Source: Pokkaliibacter plantistimulans | GTDB lineage: Bacteria > Pseudomonadota > Gammaproteobacteria > Pseudomonadales > Balneatricaceae | Direction of reading: 5' to 3' | DNA length: 64,000 bases | Assembly: GCF_046844695.1 (NCBI RefSeq) | Contig: NZ_CP177354.1 | Coordinates: forward strand, 4,154,001-4,218,000 | Part shown: piece by piece, positions 36,374-45,204 of the stretch | How the letters are laid out: each line of letters starts with the position of its first letter | How positions within the stretch are numbered: position 1 is the first letter of the stretch | Translations under genes and position numbers: made by a program | Notes under the pieces: model-generated | Told to the model about the DNA's origin: nothing | What the model saw: the letters and a program-made list of their open reading frames with translations, nothing else | Databases searched by the model: none

Positions 36374-37642
36374 ATGTTTAAGCCAACCCTTGCTGTACTG
36401 GCAGCAGGCATCACGGCACTGATGCCTGTCCATGGATTCGCAGCCCCACAGGCCAATGACGTATTAAAAACCTACGCAGATATTGCTCAGGCAGGTTACG
36501 AAGACAGCCTCCACACCGCTCAGGCCCTGCAGGTCAGCATCAGCAAGCTGATTAGCGAACCAACCGACACCAATCTCAAAGCTGCACGCGACGCCTGGAT
36601 TGCCGCACGGGTACCCTATCAACAGACAGAGGTATACCGTTTCGGTAACTCGCTCGTGGATGACTGGGAAGGCAAGGTCAACGCCTGGCCATTGGATGAA
36701 GGCTTGATCGACTATGTTGCCACGGACAGTTACGGTGCCGAGTCCGATGAAAACCCGCTCTACACGGCCAATGTTATCGCCAATGCGAAACTGCAACTCA
36801 ACGGTGAAGAACTGGATGCCACAACTATCGATAAGGCACTGCTACAGAAGCTGCATGAAGCAGAAGAAGTAGAAGCTAACGTCGCAACCGGTTACCACGC
36901 CATTGAATTCCTGCTGTGGGGGCAAGACCTCAACGGCACCCATCCCGGTGCAGGAAACCGCCCTGCCACCGACTTTGACACCAAGAACTGCACCGGAGGC
37001 CATTGTGACCGCCGTGCGCAGTATCTGCAGGCGGCAACAGAGCTGCTGATTGATGATCTGCAGGACATGGCCAATAGCTGGAAAGCGGAAGGCGATGCAC
37101 GTAAGGCACTACTGGCCAAAGGTGACAAAGACGGTCTGGCAACCATTCTGACCGGCATGGGTTCCCTGTCTTACGGCGAACTGGCGGGAGAACGCACCAA
37201 GCTGGGCCTGATGCTGCATGATCCTGAAGAAGAGCATGATTGCTTCTCCGACAACACCCACTGGTCACATTTCTATGATGCCAAAGGCATTCAGAACGTT
37301 TATCTGGGCGAGTACACCCGCGTGGACGGCAACACCGTCAAGGGCCCCAGCTTGTCTGATCTGATCAAAGCAGCTGATCCCGCGTTGGATACTGAACTGC
37401 GCGGCAAGCTTGACACCACCCAGAACGCAGCACAGGCCATGGTGGATGCGGCAGCCAAGGGTCACACCTTTGACGTACTGATCGCGGCCAACAATGACAG
37501 CGGTAATAAACTGGTACAGACATTCGTTGACGGACTGGTAGCGCAAACCCAGTCTCTGGAGAAAGCAGTAAAAATCGTTGGCTCCGGTGATATCAGCATT
37601 GAAGGTTCCGACAGCCTGGATAACCCCAGCGCCGTGCAGTAA
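36374..37642 (+). CDS. Imelysin family periplasmic protein (M75-like)
   Basis: 422 residues. Signal peptide 1-23 (ending HGFAA). The imelysin core includes RDAWIAARVPYQQTEVYRFGNSLVDDWEG and the GxHxxE motif in TGYHAIEFLLWGQD, which gives the family its old peptidase M75 name. Further on are SYGELAGERTKLGLMLHDPEEEHDCFSDNTH and the repeated segment of the second four-helix bundle. Crystal work on relatives questions peptidase activity and points to iron-related ligand binding at the outer membrane or periplasm. First gene of a four-gene cluster resembling P. aeruginosa PA4370-4373. Confidence 0.88.
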   Translation: MFKPTLAVLAAGITALMPVHGFAAPQANDVLKTYADIAQAGYEDSLHTAQALQVSISKLISEPTDTNLKAARDAWIAARVPYQQTEVYRFGNSLVDDWEGKVNAWPLDEGLIDYVATDSYGAESDENPLYTANVIANAKLQLNGEELDATTIDKALLQKLHEAEEVEANVATGYHAIEFLLWGQDLNGTHPGAGNRPATDFDTKNCTGGHCDRRAQYLQAATELLIDDLQDMANSWKAEGDARKALLAKGDKDGLATILTGMGSLSYGELAGERTKLGLMLHDPEEEHDCFSDNTHWSHFYDAKGIQNVYLGEYTRVDGNTVKGPSLSDLIKAADPALDTELRGKLDTTQNAAQAMVDAAAKGHTFDVLIAANNDSGNKLVQTFVDGLVAQTQSLEKAVKIVGSGDISIEGSDSLDNPSAVQ

Positions 37643-37702
37643 CCCACCATACCACTTGGCCCCAGCGATAGGGCCACTTGCTGTGTGCCGGACGCCAACG
37701 AC

Positions 37703-39211
37703 ATGAGCTTTTCCTTTCTCACCCCTCTGTTCGGGGTTTCTGTGCTGGTTCAGAACATTGGTAGAGCCAGTCTTGCTTTACTGTGTATTGCAGTACAACC
37801 CAGCTCAGGACGTGCCGCCCCTGTGGATGCGCCACTGCCTGACCATTCGCTTTATCAGCAGGGCGAAGAAATGCCCGGCGGCACTGCCAGCCACCAGAAC
37901 GCACTGAGTCGCGATAGCTTTTCCCACCCAGTGACAACACTCACACTGGCGCAGCGACTCGACTTTCGCCTCGGCGATGCGTTGTTCCGCAAACTGTGGG
38001 TTGCTGCCCCCTCGTCGACTACGGCCAGTGATGGCTTAGGGCCTTTGTTCAATGCCCGCTTCTGCCAGAGCTGCCATGTGCGAGATGGCCGTGGCCATCC
38101 CCCCGTAGCAAACGAGCAGCCCACGGCCCTGTTCCTGCGCCTGAGCATTCCCCCCGCTCGGCCTCAACAACAACAGATGTACTCCGGCCATCTGGCCAGT
38201 GTTCCTGACCCTGTTTACGGTAGCCAGCTGCAGAATTTCAGCGTGCAGAACGTACCTGCCGAGGGCAAGGTGCGCATTCAGCATGAGGAGATAACCGTCA
38301 CCATGACGGGCAATGAGCAGGGGGTGTTGCTCAAGCCTGTCTACCACATCGATGCACTGGGTTATGGCCCCATGCATCCGCAGTTGCGTCTGTCACCAAG
38401 GGTGGCACCGCCGATGCTCGGTCTGGGATTGCTGGAAGCCATCCCTGCTGAGCAGATCCTGGCCCGAGAAGATCCTGAAGACAGCAATAACGACGGAATT
38501 TCAGGGCGAGCCCAGTGGGTATGGAGCAGTGCAGAACAACGTCTGATGCTCGGCCGCTTTGGCTGGAAAGCAGGCAATGCCACCCTGGCAGATCAGAACA
38601 ACAGCGCCCTGGCCAATGATATCGGCATTGGCAACCCGCTATTCCCCAGCGCTTATGGTGACTGCACTGTTGCCCAGCAAGCGTGTCTGACGGCACACAA
38701 CGGCAATACCCCCGCACAGGAAAACCTCGAAGCCGCTTCAACCATGACGGATTTGCTCCTGTTCTATGCCAGACACCTTGGCGTCCCGGCACGGCAGGAT
38801 GCGCGTGATGAAGAAGTACTGGCAGGCAAGCAACAATTCCATCAGGCAGGATGCGCCCAATGCCATACCCCGACGTACACCACCTCGACTGACACAACGC
38901 CAGCCCTCGCCCAGCAAACCATCTGGCCTTACAGCGACCTGCTATTGCACGATATGGGACCGGGACTGGCCGATGAGCACCAGGAATATCGCGCAGCAGG
39001 TCATGAGTGGCGCACAGCACCGCTATGGGGGCTGGGCCATACCCGCCGCATCAACCCCAAGGCAGGCTACCTGCATGATGGCCGTGCTCGCACCGTGCTG
39101 GAAGCCATTCTCTGGCACGGTGGTGAAGCCGAAGCCGCCAGAAACCATGTGGCTCAGCGTATGACGCCGACACAAAGACAACAGTTACTGACCTTTCTGG
39201 AATCGCTCTGA
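37703..39211 (+). CDS. DUF1111 di-haem oxidoreductase
   Basis: 502 residues from the ATG at 37703. A GTG at 37685 is in frame, and neither start has a strong ribosome binding site. A hydrophobic export signal (about 10-35) is followed by two CxxCH haem sites: FCQSCHVRDGRGHPP near residue 120 and CAQCHTPTY near 390. Other family parts are SDGLGPLFNARFCQSC, MLGLGLLEAIP, DNNDGISGRAQWV-like DSNNDGISGRAQWVW, and LWGLGHTRRINPKAGYLHDGRARTVLEAILWHGGEA. It resembles MauG-type enzymes and is paired with imelysins in many genomes. Its stop overlaps the next start by 1 base (TGATG). Confidence 0.88.
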   Translation: MSFSFLTPLFGVSVLVQNIGRASLALLCIAVQPSSGRAAPVDAPLPDHSLYQQGEEMPGGTASHQNALSRDSFSHPVTTLTLAQRLDFRLGDALFRKLWVAAPSSTTASDGLGPLFNARFCQSCHVRDGRGHPPVANEQPTALFLRLSIPPARPQQQQMYSGHLASVPDPVYGSQLQNFSVQNVPAEGKVRIQHEEITVTMTGNEQGVLLKPVYHIDALGYGPMHPQLRLSPRVAPPMLGLGLLEAIPAEQILAREDPEDSNNDGISGRAQWVWSSAEQRLMLGRFGWKAGNATLADQNNSALANDIGIGNPLFPSAYGDCTVAQQACLTAHNGNTPAQENLEAASTMTDLLLFYARHLGVPARQDARDEEVLAGKQQFHQAGCAQCHTPTYTTSTDTTPALAQQTIWPYSDLLLHDMGPGLADEHQEYRAAGHEWRTAPLWGLGHTRRINPKAGYLHDGRARTVLEAILWHGGEAEAARNHVAQRMTPTQRQQLLTFLESL

Positions 39212-40308
39212 TGACGTCTCTTCTATCAGCCCTTCATTCAGGCCAGACGCCTACCCTGAAAAGACCTCGCCACGCCCTGACGGGCTTATGCCTGCTGGCA
39301 CTGGCGAATATCACCTGGGCAGCCCCGGCACCTGAACTGGAGCGACAACTGGCGATGGATATCGGCCACAAGCTGATCCAGCCTGCGTATCAGCGGCTGG
39401 CTGAAATCACTGACCACTTGAGCCATGACACAGAAGCTTACTGCCAGATGGCAGGCAGCTCCCTTGAGGCGGTGCAACGAAGCTATCGAGACAGTCTGAA
39501 TGCCTGGATGCGGGTGCAGGCTATCAACTGGGGACCCGCGGAAAAGTACAACCGCAATCCCTCCATGTACTTCTGGCCGGACAAAAAGAATATCAGCTCA
39601 CGCCAGCTCAACACCCTGATCAACAATGCTGATCCTGCAGTGCTGGATCCGGCTGCCTTCAGCCAGGCCAGTATTGCTGTCAGTGGTCTGAGTGCCATAG
39701 AACGCCTGCTGTTTGACGCGCCGCCTCCACAACCCAACAGCTATCGCTGTCAGTTACTCAGCGCGATCTCTGCCAATACGGCGCGTATCAGTCAGCTGCT
39801 GGCAGCAGAATGGCCCGCCTATATGCAGCAATGGCAAGCCGACAGCGACCCTTTAAAGGGCATACGCCTGCTGCTTAAAAGCATGGATGAAATCGCCCAG
39901 ATCATCAGCCAGCAAAAACTTGCCATGCCCATGGGCAGTGAGCTGAGCAAAGCCCGCATCAGCCGTGCAGAGTCTTACCGCAGTGCCAGCTCGCTTGCCA
40001 ACATCCGCGCCAACTGGGCCTTTATCACCAGCCTGTTACAAGGCAACAGTGATCAGCCCGGATTACTCAAACTGATCAGCAGAGAAAATGATGAGCTGGC
40101 AGAAACCCTGCGCGGGCTAATCTTTACCACTGACCATCTGCTTAAGGCCATGGACTTCACGCTGGAACACGCCATCAGCGACCCTGAGCAGCGCGGCAAG
40201 CTGATGATGCTGCAGGCCAATATCGACACTATGCAAAGCCTGTTATCCGCTGATGTCAGTGGCACGCTGGGTATCACTCTTGGCTTCAACAGCCGAGATG
40301 GCGACTGA
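39211..40308 (+). CDS. Second imelysin family protein
   Basis: 365 residues. A signal peptide with a long basic N-region (cleavage about 38, after TWA). Imelysin-like helices follow: YQRLAEITDHLSHDTEAYC, YRDSLNAWMRVQAINWGPAEKYNRNPSMYFWPDKKN, SGLSAIERLLFDAPP. The GxHxxE motif of the first imelysin is replaced by SGLSAIERLLF, so the His is missing. This matches the PA4372-like branch. Translationally coupled to the DUF1111 gene. Confidence 0.85.
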   Translation: MTSLLSALHSGQTPTLKRPRHALTGLCLLALANITWAAPAPELERQLAMDIGHKLIQPAYQRLAEITDHLSHDTEAYCQMAGSSLEAVQRSYRDSLNAWMRVQAINWGPAEKYNRNPSMYFWPDKKNISSRQLNTLINNADPAVLDPAAFSQASIAVSGLSAIERLLFDAPPPQPNSYRCQLLSAISANTARISQLLAAEWPAYMQQWQADSDPLKGIRLLLKSMDEIAQIISQQKLAMPMGSELSKARISRAESYRSASSLANIRANWAFITSLLQGNSDQPGLLKLISRENDELAETLRGLIFTTDHLLKAMDFTLEHAISDPEQRGKLMMLQANIDTMQSLLSADVSGTLGITLGFNSRDGD

Positions 40309-40329
40309 CTGGCCACCGGAGATAAAACG

Positions 40330-41493
40330 ATGCCTGACTATTGTGTTTCCCGCCGCCAGTTACTGCAGCGTTCACTGGCCCTGACAGCCGCGTTATCCGG
40401 CCCCGCTAAAGTGCTGGCGGATACCGCGGATGGCCAAGACCTGATTCTGTCAGCCTTTGATGATCAGCATGGCCAACATTTTTTTGGCGGCTTTGATGAG
40501 CTGGGCAGCCAGCGCTTTGCGGTCCCTCTGCCCGGGCGTGCTCATGGTATCGCCATCCATCCTTCAGACAGCGTGTGCGCCGTCATCGCCCGTCGTGCGG
40601 GCACCTTCTTATCTATAGTGAGCCTGCCGGAGGGCAGACATCTGCAGACTCTGAACAATCCTGCACAAAGGCGCTTTTATGGTCATGCTGCCTTTAGCCC
40701 CGACGGCCAGCGCCTGTTCACCAGTGAAAATGACTACGAACATCAGCGGGGAGTGATAGGCGTCTGGCAGTGGGATGGTCAGCAACTGCGACGCACTGAT
40801 GAGTGGTTGTCCGGTGGCGAAGGCCCTCATGAGGTGATCATGCATCCTGACAGCCAGCTACTGGTTGCCAATGGTGGGGTAATTACCCACCCTGACACAG
40901 GCCGCGATATGCTCAACCTCGACACCATGCATCCCAACCTCAGTTTTATTGATATCCAGACCGGCCAGGTCAGCCGCCAGCTGGACCTGCCCTCAGCACT
41001 GCATCGCCTCAGTATTCGCCATCTGTCAGTCAGCTCATCGGGTGTGATTGCCTGTGCATTGCAGTATGCCGGTGGCGTTGCCTTACCCGACAGCGCCAGC
41101 AAAGTGGTGCCATTACTGGCATTACTGCGTCCCCATGACAATCACTTGCAGCTTGTTCACTTACCCGAAGGGCCGGAGTTTCATCGCAACTATATTGGTA
41201 GCGTCTGCTGGGACATCGATGGTCACTGGCTGGCACTGACGGCGCCACAGGGAAGCCGGGCCTACTTTTTCAATGCGCTGCCGCAGGACGAGAATTCAGC
41301 AGGCCGCTGGGGAGCTAGCATCACTTATTCCGATACCTGTGGGATCACTCAGGACAGTGCCGCTGGCAGTTTTATCATCAGCTCAGGCTCGGGCGGCATC
41401 ATCAGTTACAGCCCGATGGATGGTGACTGGCAACCGATGCCAGACAGCTTTGTCCGCCGTCAGCGCTGGGACAATCATATGACGAGAACGTAG
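40330..41493 (+). CDS. Tat-exported DUF1513 beta-propeller-like protein
   Basis: 387 residues. The N-terminus SRRQLLQRSLALTAALSG is a twin-arginine signal (RR then hydrophobic core), so it is exported folded, perhaps with a cofactor. Mature part resembles DUF1513, a WD40/propeller-like fold: GRAHGIAIHPSDS, GHAAFSPDGQRLFTSENDYEHQRGVIGVW, GEGPHEVIMHPDSQLLVANGGVITHPD. The partner of imelysin and DUF1111 proteins in this cluster. Function unknown but linked to the periplasmic iron/haem theme. Confidence 0.86.
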   Translation: MPDYCVSRRQLLQRSLALTAALSGPAKVLADTADGQDLILSAFDDQHGQHFFGGFDELGSQRFAVPLPGRAHGIAIHPSDSVCAVIARRAGTFLSIVSLPEGRHLQTLNNPAQRRFYGHAAFSPDGQRLFTSENDYEHQRGVIGVWQWDGQQLRRTDEWLSGGEGPHEVIMHPDSQLLVANGGVITHPDTGRDMLNLDTMHPNLSFIDIQTGQVSRQLDLPSALHRLSIRHLSVSSSGVIACALQYAGGVALPDSASKVVPLLALLRPHDNHLQLVHLPEGPEFHRNYIGSVCWDIDGHWLALTAPQGSRAYFFNALPQDENSAGRWGASITYSDTCGITQDSAAGSFIISSGSGGIISYSPMDGDWQPMPDSFVRRQRWDNHMTRT

Positions 41494-41581
41494 TTTCACC
41501 TTATAAAGCCGGAAGGTTTGGCCCTGTCTGGCATTAGTTCGAGAACGCAGTCCAACCCTGCGGGCAGGAATGCGTGAATAG

Positions 41582-42847
41582 CTATTGGCCGACGATCTTT
41601 TTCTGCGTGCTGTCCTGCTGCTCCAGCAATGCCTCGTAGCGTTTGTCAGTCAAGGTTTTCAGGAAGGCGACCAGCGCATCCACCCGCCGGTTATCCAGCG
41701 CAGGTCCACTTTCCAGCTCTTTGAGCGAGAGATTCTCCGTTACTTCCGGTGGCCCCCAGGGCAGACCGGTTTCGGGGTTGATCTGACTCCTGGCACTTTT
41801 GCTGTTGTATTTGTTGTAGAACAGGATCACCGTGCGCAGATCCTGAAAAACCCCGTTATGCATATAGGGGCCCGTCACCGCGACATTACGCAGGGTTGGC
41901 ACTTTGAACTTGCCACGTTGCGCCGGATCATCAACCTGAGGATTGTCGAGCAGCCCCTGATCGACAAACTGATTACCCAGACCATTCATGGCACGGACCC
42001 GCTCATTTTTAGGCACGCCAATGTTGTGGTACTGGTAGTTGCTGAAGGTCTCCTGCTCTGCCAGCGCCGAGCTGCGCAGCTGGTGACACTGATCGCAGTT
42101 GGTGAACTGCTGGGAGAAAAACAAAGTACGGCCCAGCTCTTCCTGCGCGGTCATCTGATATTCACCACGCAGATAGCGGTCGTATTTAGAGTCAAATGGC
42201 GCCATAAAGGCGCTCTGCTCAAAAGCTTCGATGCTTTGCGTCATGGCCTGATAACCGGCCTCCGCGTCGGATGCGGCCTGCTTGCCAAAGAGACTTTCCA
42301 GTTTGCGGGCGTAGATGGGGTTCTCCAACAGCCGTTGCCAGACACTGGCCTTGTCAGGCATGGCCATTTCAATCGGGTTGAGGGGAGGACCGCCCGCCTG
42401 CTCTGCTAGGGTGGCAGCACGTCCATCCCAGAACTGCCCGCCTACATAACGCCCCTGCTCATCCTTGTGGAAGGGAGGGCTGAAGCTGGCATACGTCACG
42501 GTCGGGGCATTACGATCCCCCAGAGAATGCTTGTCATCGCCTAACGACACCGCGCGATGGGTACCGTTATCAACATGGTCAATAAAGGCCTGCGCCGGGT
42601 TGTGACAGCCAGAACAGGCCATGCCACGGGTAAGGGACAGGCTGGGATCAAAGAACAGCATCCGGCCGAACTTTTCCAGTTCCAGCTGCTCGGCGGCTGA
42701 ACGCTGAGGCGATGCAGATGAGAACGGTTGCGCAGCAGACGACAGCGAATCTGCCTGACTCACGCCATACACCATGGAAAACCACACACCAGCCAGAACA
42801 ACCCAGCGCCATTGCATCTGCATACCCAACCTTTGCCAGCCTGACAT
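41582..42847 (-). CDS. Di-haem cytochrome c peroxidase/MauG family protein
   Basis: 421 residues. The start could be any of ATG 42847, 42823 or 42817. Signal peptide cleaved around VSQADS. Haem 1 site CSGCH in LTRGMACSGCHNPAQAFIDH, haem 2 site CDQCH in FTNCDQCHQLRS. Family segments LGRTLFFSQQF and VPTLRNVAVTGPYMHNGVFQDLRTVILFYN place it with bacterial cytochrome c peroxidases and MauG-like enzymes. Convergent with the imelysin cluster. A weak Fur-like AT-rich dyad (42871-42889) lies upstream. Confidence 0.9.
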   Translation of the reverse strand: MSGWQRLGMQMQWRWVVLAGVWFSMVYGVSQADSLSSAAQPFSSASPQRSAAEQLELEKFGRMLFFDPSLSLTRGMACSGCHNPAQAFIDHVDNGTHRAVSLGDDKHSLGDRNAPTVTYASFSPPFHKDEQGRYVGGQFWDGRAATLAEQAGGPPLNPIEMAMPDKASVWQRLLENPIYARKLESLFGKQAASDAEAGYQAMTQSIEAFEQSAFMAPFDSKYDRYLRGEYQMTAQEELGRTLFFSQQFTNCDQCHQLRSSALAEQETFSNYQYHNIGVPKNERVRAMNGLGNQFVDQGLLDNPQVDDPAQRGKFKVPTLRNVAVTGPYMHNGVFQDLRTVILFYNKYNSKSARSQINPETGLPWGPPEVTENLSLKELESGPALDNRRVDALVAFLKTLTDKRYEALLEQQDSTQKKIVGQ

Positions 42848-42870
42848 CAGCCAGGCGCTAAAACCGCAAT

Positions 42871-42889
42871 TGATAGTTATTTCTATTCA
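42871..42889. promoter_or_regulatory. AT-rich dyad, weak Fur-like site
   Basis: TGATAGTTATTTCTATTCA, an imperfect inverted repeat (TGATAG / CTATTCA), 24 bases before the peroxidase start. It could be a second Fur site for the cluster. The match to the Fur consensus is poor. Confidence 0.3.
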
Positions 42890-43034
42890 ATACTTTGTCA
42901 ATCTGTAACCTTTACTCAGACATGAAGCAGAACGTATCAGAAGCCGGGGCAACTGCGTAACCCGGTAAAACGTTGACCAAGCGGTTTACTATTGCGCTGG
43001 TCAATTGCGACCGAGTTCTTTATATTACGCGCCT

Positions 43035-43066
43035 CCGGGTTCCCTCACCCCGGTACCAAAAAGGAG
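43035..43066 (+). promoter_or_regulatory. Candidate preQ1 class I riboswitch over the yhhQ ribosome binding site
   Basis: CCGGG (43035-43039) pairs with CCCGG (43049-43053) around a 9-nt C/U-rich loop (UUCCCUCAC). An A-rich tail UACCAAAAAGGAG (43054-43066) holds the Shine-Dalgarno GGAG. This is the layout of the minimal preQ1-I aptamer: 5-bp P1, loop of 9-11 nt with conserved cytosines, and a U-A-rich tail ending in the Shine-Dalgarno that folds back as a pseudoknot. Compare the Thermoanaerobacter tengcongensis aptamer. The downstream gene is a queuosine-precursor transporter, which fits the ligand. Confidence 0.6.
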
Positions 43067-43072
43067 ACAAGC

Positions 43073-43765
43073 ATGACCTCTTCCACGCTCAATGTGGCGA
43101 CACCTGCTATTGCGCGTATTGCCAGCCGTACTCTGGCCTGGCTGACCCTGTTTCATATCGCAGTGATCGCTGCGTCCAACTATCTGGTTCAGCTACCGGT
43201 GAGCCTGTTTGGTTTTCATACGACCTGGGGCGCTTTTACATTCCCCCTGATTTTTGTTGCCACCGACCTGACGGTGCGCATTCTGGGTGCTGAGCGAGCA
43301 CGAAGAGTCATCTTCCTGGTGATGTTTCCCGCACTGCTGCTGTCATACCTGATTTCGGTAGCGTTCTATCAGGGGCAGATACAGCCACTGGATAGTCTCT
43401 TTACCTTCAACAGCTTTGTTGCCCGCATCGCCATGGCCAGCTTTATGGCCTATCTGCTGGGGCAGCTGCTCGATATTCAGGTCTTCAATCGTCTGCGCAA
43501 GCTTTCCATCTGGTGGGCAGCCCCTCTAGCCTCAACCGTCATCGGTAACCTGCTTGATACCATCAGCTTCTTCTCTCTGGCCTTCTACCACTCAAGTGAT
43601 GAATTCATGGCCAGTCATTGGGTCGAAATCGCCTGGGTCGACTACAGTTTTAAACTACTGATGAGTCTGGTCTTTACTCTGCCGCTTTATGGCATACTGT
43701 TGGGCCGTATTCAGCGTTGGCTGACTCACAATCCTCAATACCGTGCCCTGATACTAAATACATGA
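43073..43765 (+). CDS. yhhQ: Queuosine precursor transporter (7-cyano-7-deazaguanine importer)
   Basis: 230 residues from the ATG at 43073 (AAGGAGACAAGC before it). The frame extends upstream to 42992, but that part lies in the riboswitch-like leader. Six membrane helices with family motifs ASNYLVQLP, GAFTFPLIFVATDLTVRILG, and SIWWAAPLASTVIGNLLDTISFFSLAFY. The E. coli YhhQ protein takes up 7-cyano-7-deazaguanine and 7-aminomethyl-7-deazaguanine. Its stop overlaps the next gene by ATGA. Confidence 0.93.
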   Translation: MTSSTLNVATPAIARIASRTLAWLTLFHIAVIAASNYLVQLPVSLFGFHTTWGAFTFPLIFVATDLTVRILGAERARRVIFLVMFPALLLSYLISVAFYQGQIQPLDSLFTFNSFVARIAMASFMAYLLGQLLDIQVFNRLRKLSIWWAAPLASTVIGNLLDTISFFSLAFYHSSDEFMASHWVEIAWVDYSFKLLMSLVFTLPLYGILLGRIQRWLTHNPQYRALILNT

Positions 43766-45018
43766 TGAAATCACGTCCGCGTCGTTCCCGCCCCTCCGCT
43801 GTCTCACCTGCTGCCCGTCAGCTGCAACAAGGCCTGCGGGTACTGAGCCAGATACTCCACCATCAGGTGCCTGCCGACGCGGCATTGAGCCAGCACTTCC
43901 ACAAGGAACAGAGCGACGCTCATAGCCGTAACTGGTGCATTGAGCACATCTACGGCTTTTTGCGCGAAGGCCAGGGCATCGACCTGTTACAACGCCACCC
44001 TACCCTCCTGAAAACACTGTGGGTCCATTACCTGCTGCGTCATCAGCAGATTAGCGAAGGCCTGCATCGCCATCAGGTTGACGAAGAGTTCAAGGACACG
44101 CTTATTCCCGCAGGCAGCCTGCCAGCCTGGCTGGAGATGCAGGTGGAAGAGCAGTATGACGATGGCGCCGAGAACCTGATCAAAGCCTCTACCCGTGCTG
44201 CCGAGATGGATCTGCGCGTCAATGCAGCCAAAGGCGTCAGCCGTGAAGCCGTGCTCAAACAGCTGGAGCTGCAACATATTCTGGCCGCACCGACCCCCTG
44301 GTCACCATGGGGCATCCGGCTGAACAAGCATCTGCCGATCAACCGCAATGCGCTGTTCGAGAACGGCACGCTGGAAGTGCAGGACGAAGGCAGTCAGGTC
44401 GTCGCCTTGCTCGCCAACGCTCAGAGTGGCCAGACAGTGATTGATTTCTGCGCGGGCGCCGGTGGCAAGACACTGGTGCTGGGTAGCCAGATGCAGTCAC
44501 GTGGCCGACTGGTTGCCATGGATGTGAACGAACGACGTCTTAACAATCTGCGTCCTCGCCTCAAGCGCGCAGGTCTGGACAACGTGCAAACTGTGCTGCT
44601 GAAAGATGAGCAGGATCCTTACCTGTCTCGCTGGCAGGCAAAAGCAGATCTGTTGCTGATCGACGCCCCCTGTTCTGGAACGGGCACCCTGCGCCGCAAT
44701 CCAGATCTGAAATGGCGACTGACACCAGAGAGCCTGGAACGCCTGCAGGCTACCCAGCAACGCATTCTGGCAGCGGCCAGCCAGTTAGTGAAAAGCGGTG
44801 GTGAAATGGTTTATGCCACCTGTAGTTTGCTGGCCAGTGAAAACCAACAACAAGTACAAGCGTTTATGGATGCTCATCCCGAGTTCAGTCTGGTACCTGT
44901 CCAGTCCCGTCTGCAGCAACTGGGTATCAAGCTGAAGACAACCAGCCCCTGGCTGCAGCTGCTGCCAAGCCAGCACGGCTGTGACGGGTTGTTTGTGGCC
45001 ATACTGCGCAAAAACTGA
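43762..45018 (+). CDS. RsmB/NOP family RNA (cytosine-5) methyltransferase
   Basis: 418 residues from the ATG at 43762 inside the yhhQ stop (ATGA). The N-terminal half resembles an RNA-binding NusB-like region. The C-terminal Rossmann domain has VIDFCAGAGGKTLVLG (SAM motif I), DAPCSGTGTLRRNPDLKWRL (motif IV with a Cys) and VYATCSLLASENQQQV (motif VI catalytic Cys). It methylates C5 of a cytosine in rRNA or tRNA. Which site is unknown. It may be a paralogue of RsmB without its operon fmt. Confidence 0.88.
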   Translation: MMKSRPRRSRPSAVSPAARQLQQGLRVLSQILHHQVPADAALSQHFHKEQSDAHSRNWCIEHIYGFLREGQGIDLLQRHPTLLKTLWVHYLLRHQQISEGLHRHQVDEEFKDTLIPAGSLPAWLEMQVEEQYDDGAENLIKASTRAAEMDLRVNAAKGVSREAVLKQLELQHILAAPTPWSPWGIRLNKHLPINRNALFENGTLEVQDEGSQVVALLANAQSGQTVIDFCAGAGGKTLVLGSQMQSRGRLVAMDVNERRLNNLRPRLKRAGLDNVQTVLLKDEQDPYLSRWQAKADLLLIDAPCSGTGTLRRNPDLKWRLTPESLERLQATQQRILAAASQLVKSGGEMVYATCSLLASENQQQVQAFMDAHPEFSLVPVQSRLQQLGIKLKTTSPWLQLLPSQHGCDGLFVAILRKN

Positions 45019-45070
45019 CAATCAGTACCTTTCCTCACATGCCTTAACGGGTGCAAGGGAAGATAAAAAA

Positions 45071-45101
45071 GGGGCTGCAGTATCAACTGCAGCCCCTTTT
45101 T
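45071..45101. terminator. Bidirectional terminator between the RsmB-like gene and fumarase
   Basis: An 11-bp perfect stem (45071-45081 with 45086-45096), loop ATCA, T run on both strands. Confidence 0.92.
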
Positions 45102-45102
45102 A

Positions 45103-45132
45103 CTGTTCAGGCTATTGCTGTTCAGGCTATGC
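45103..45132. repeat. 15-bp tandem direct repeat
   Basis: CTGTTCAGGCTATTG and CTGTTCAGGCTATGC (two copies, period 15) lie just after the terminator, between convergent genes. No function apparent. Confidence 0.7.
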
Positions 45133-45204
45133 CCCTTTGGCAACTGTGTTTGGCAGCATCCAAGGAGAACAGACCACCCGCAAGGGAGGCCTGTTGCCAA
45201 AAGA

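Noticed and set aside
41585..42409. 274-codon plus-strand open frame opposite the di-haem peroxidase
   Set aside because: Antisense to a gene with intact haem motifs, and without a ribosome binding site or similarity.
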